From W11650 sp963545585 (GTDB taxonomy: Bacteria; Bacillota; Clostridia; Lachnospirales; Vallitaleaceae), in the NCBI GenBank assembly GCA_963545585.1, contig CAUUKX010000118.1:1-5571 (forward strand): DNA of 5,571 nucleotides, in the 5' to 3' direction. The notes beneath the pieces are model-generated. The model made no database searches. It was not told where the DNA came from and saw only the letters and a program-made list of their open reading frames with translations. The translations under genes were made by a program, and so were the position numbers. This document shows, piece after piece, positions 5,510 through 5,571 of this stretch (within the stretch, counting starts at the first letter, position 1; every line of letters starts with the position of its first letter).

Positions 5510-5571
5510 AATAAAAAAATTTGAGGGGATGTCAAGAGTCGATAAATCCTTTGGCCGGGCGGCCTTGCATT

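Noticed and set aside
5512..5571. GGCC-GGGC-GGCC mini-hairpin and other signals in the final 60 bases
   Set aside because: A 4-bp stem is trivial, and no start codon with a ribosome binding site or other clear signal is visible before the window ends.

Overview
The window reads as chromosomal DNA from a low-to-mid GC Gram-positive bacterium (Firmicutes/Bacillota type). The reasons are strong purine-rich ribosome binding sites close to the starts, a lipobox-type solute-binding protein, two permeases of the LplB/YtcP type, and a hairpin-plus-T-run terminator. The species cannot be named from the sequence. All four protein genes lie on the plus strand and form one functional cluster.

Layout. 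Bases 1-247 carry no convincing gene. They hold a possible extended -10 promoter at the very edge, then a compact element (about 33-182) full of inverted and direct repeats, then a leader with the ribosome binding site of the first gene. Two permease genes follow (248-1207 and 1207-2088), overlapping by one base in TAATG. A 271-base gap (2089-2359) contains promoter-like sequence and an AT-rich dyad but no terminator that I would trust. Next come a lipoprotein solute-binding protein (2360-3892), a 3910-3946 hairpin without a good T-run, and a type I sulfatase (3973-5451). A strong intrinsic terminator (5468-5509) closes the unit. The last 60 bases hold nothing I can call.

How the genes work together. 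The lipoprotein would capture an oligosaccharide outside the membrane, and the two permeases would form the channel of a CUT1-type ABC importer. No ATPase is encoded here, so one must come from elsewhere; many Firmicutes share an MsmX-like ATPase among sugar importers. The sulfatase has no signal peptide, so it should act in the cytoplasm and remove sulfate from the imported sugar. It carries a Cys-type active site (C-S-P-A-R), which needs conversion to formylglycine by a maturase that is not in this window. The simplest reading is uptake of a sulfated glycan fragment, for example from glycosaminoglycan, mucin or algal polysaccharide, followed by intracellular desulfation. The exact substrate cannot be read from the sequence.

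The most unusual part is the repeat element at 33-182. Its stems can form a multi-branched RNA or DNA fold with competing alternative pairings. It could be a small non-autonomous mobile repeat or a structured leader of the transporter mRNA.
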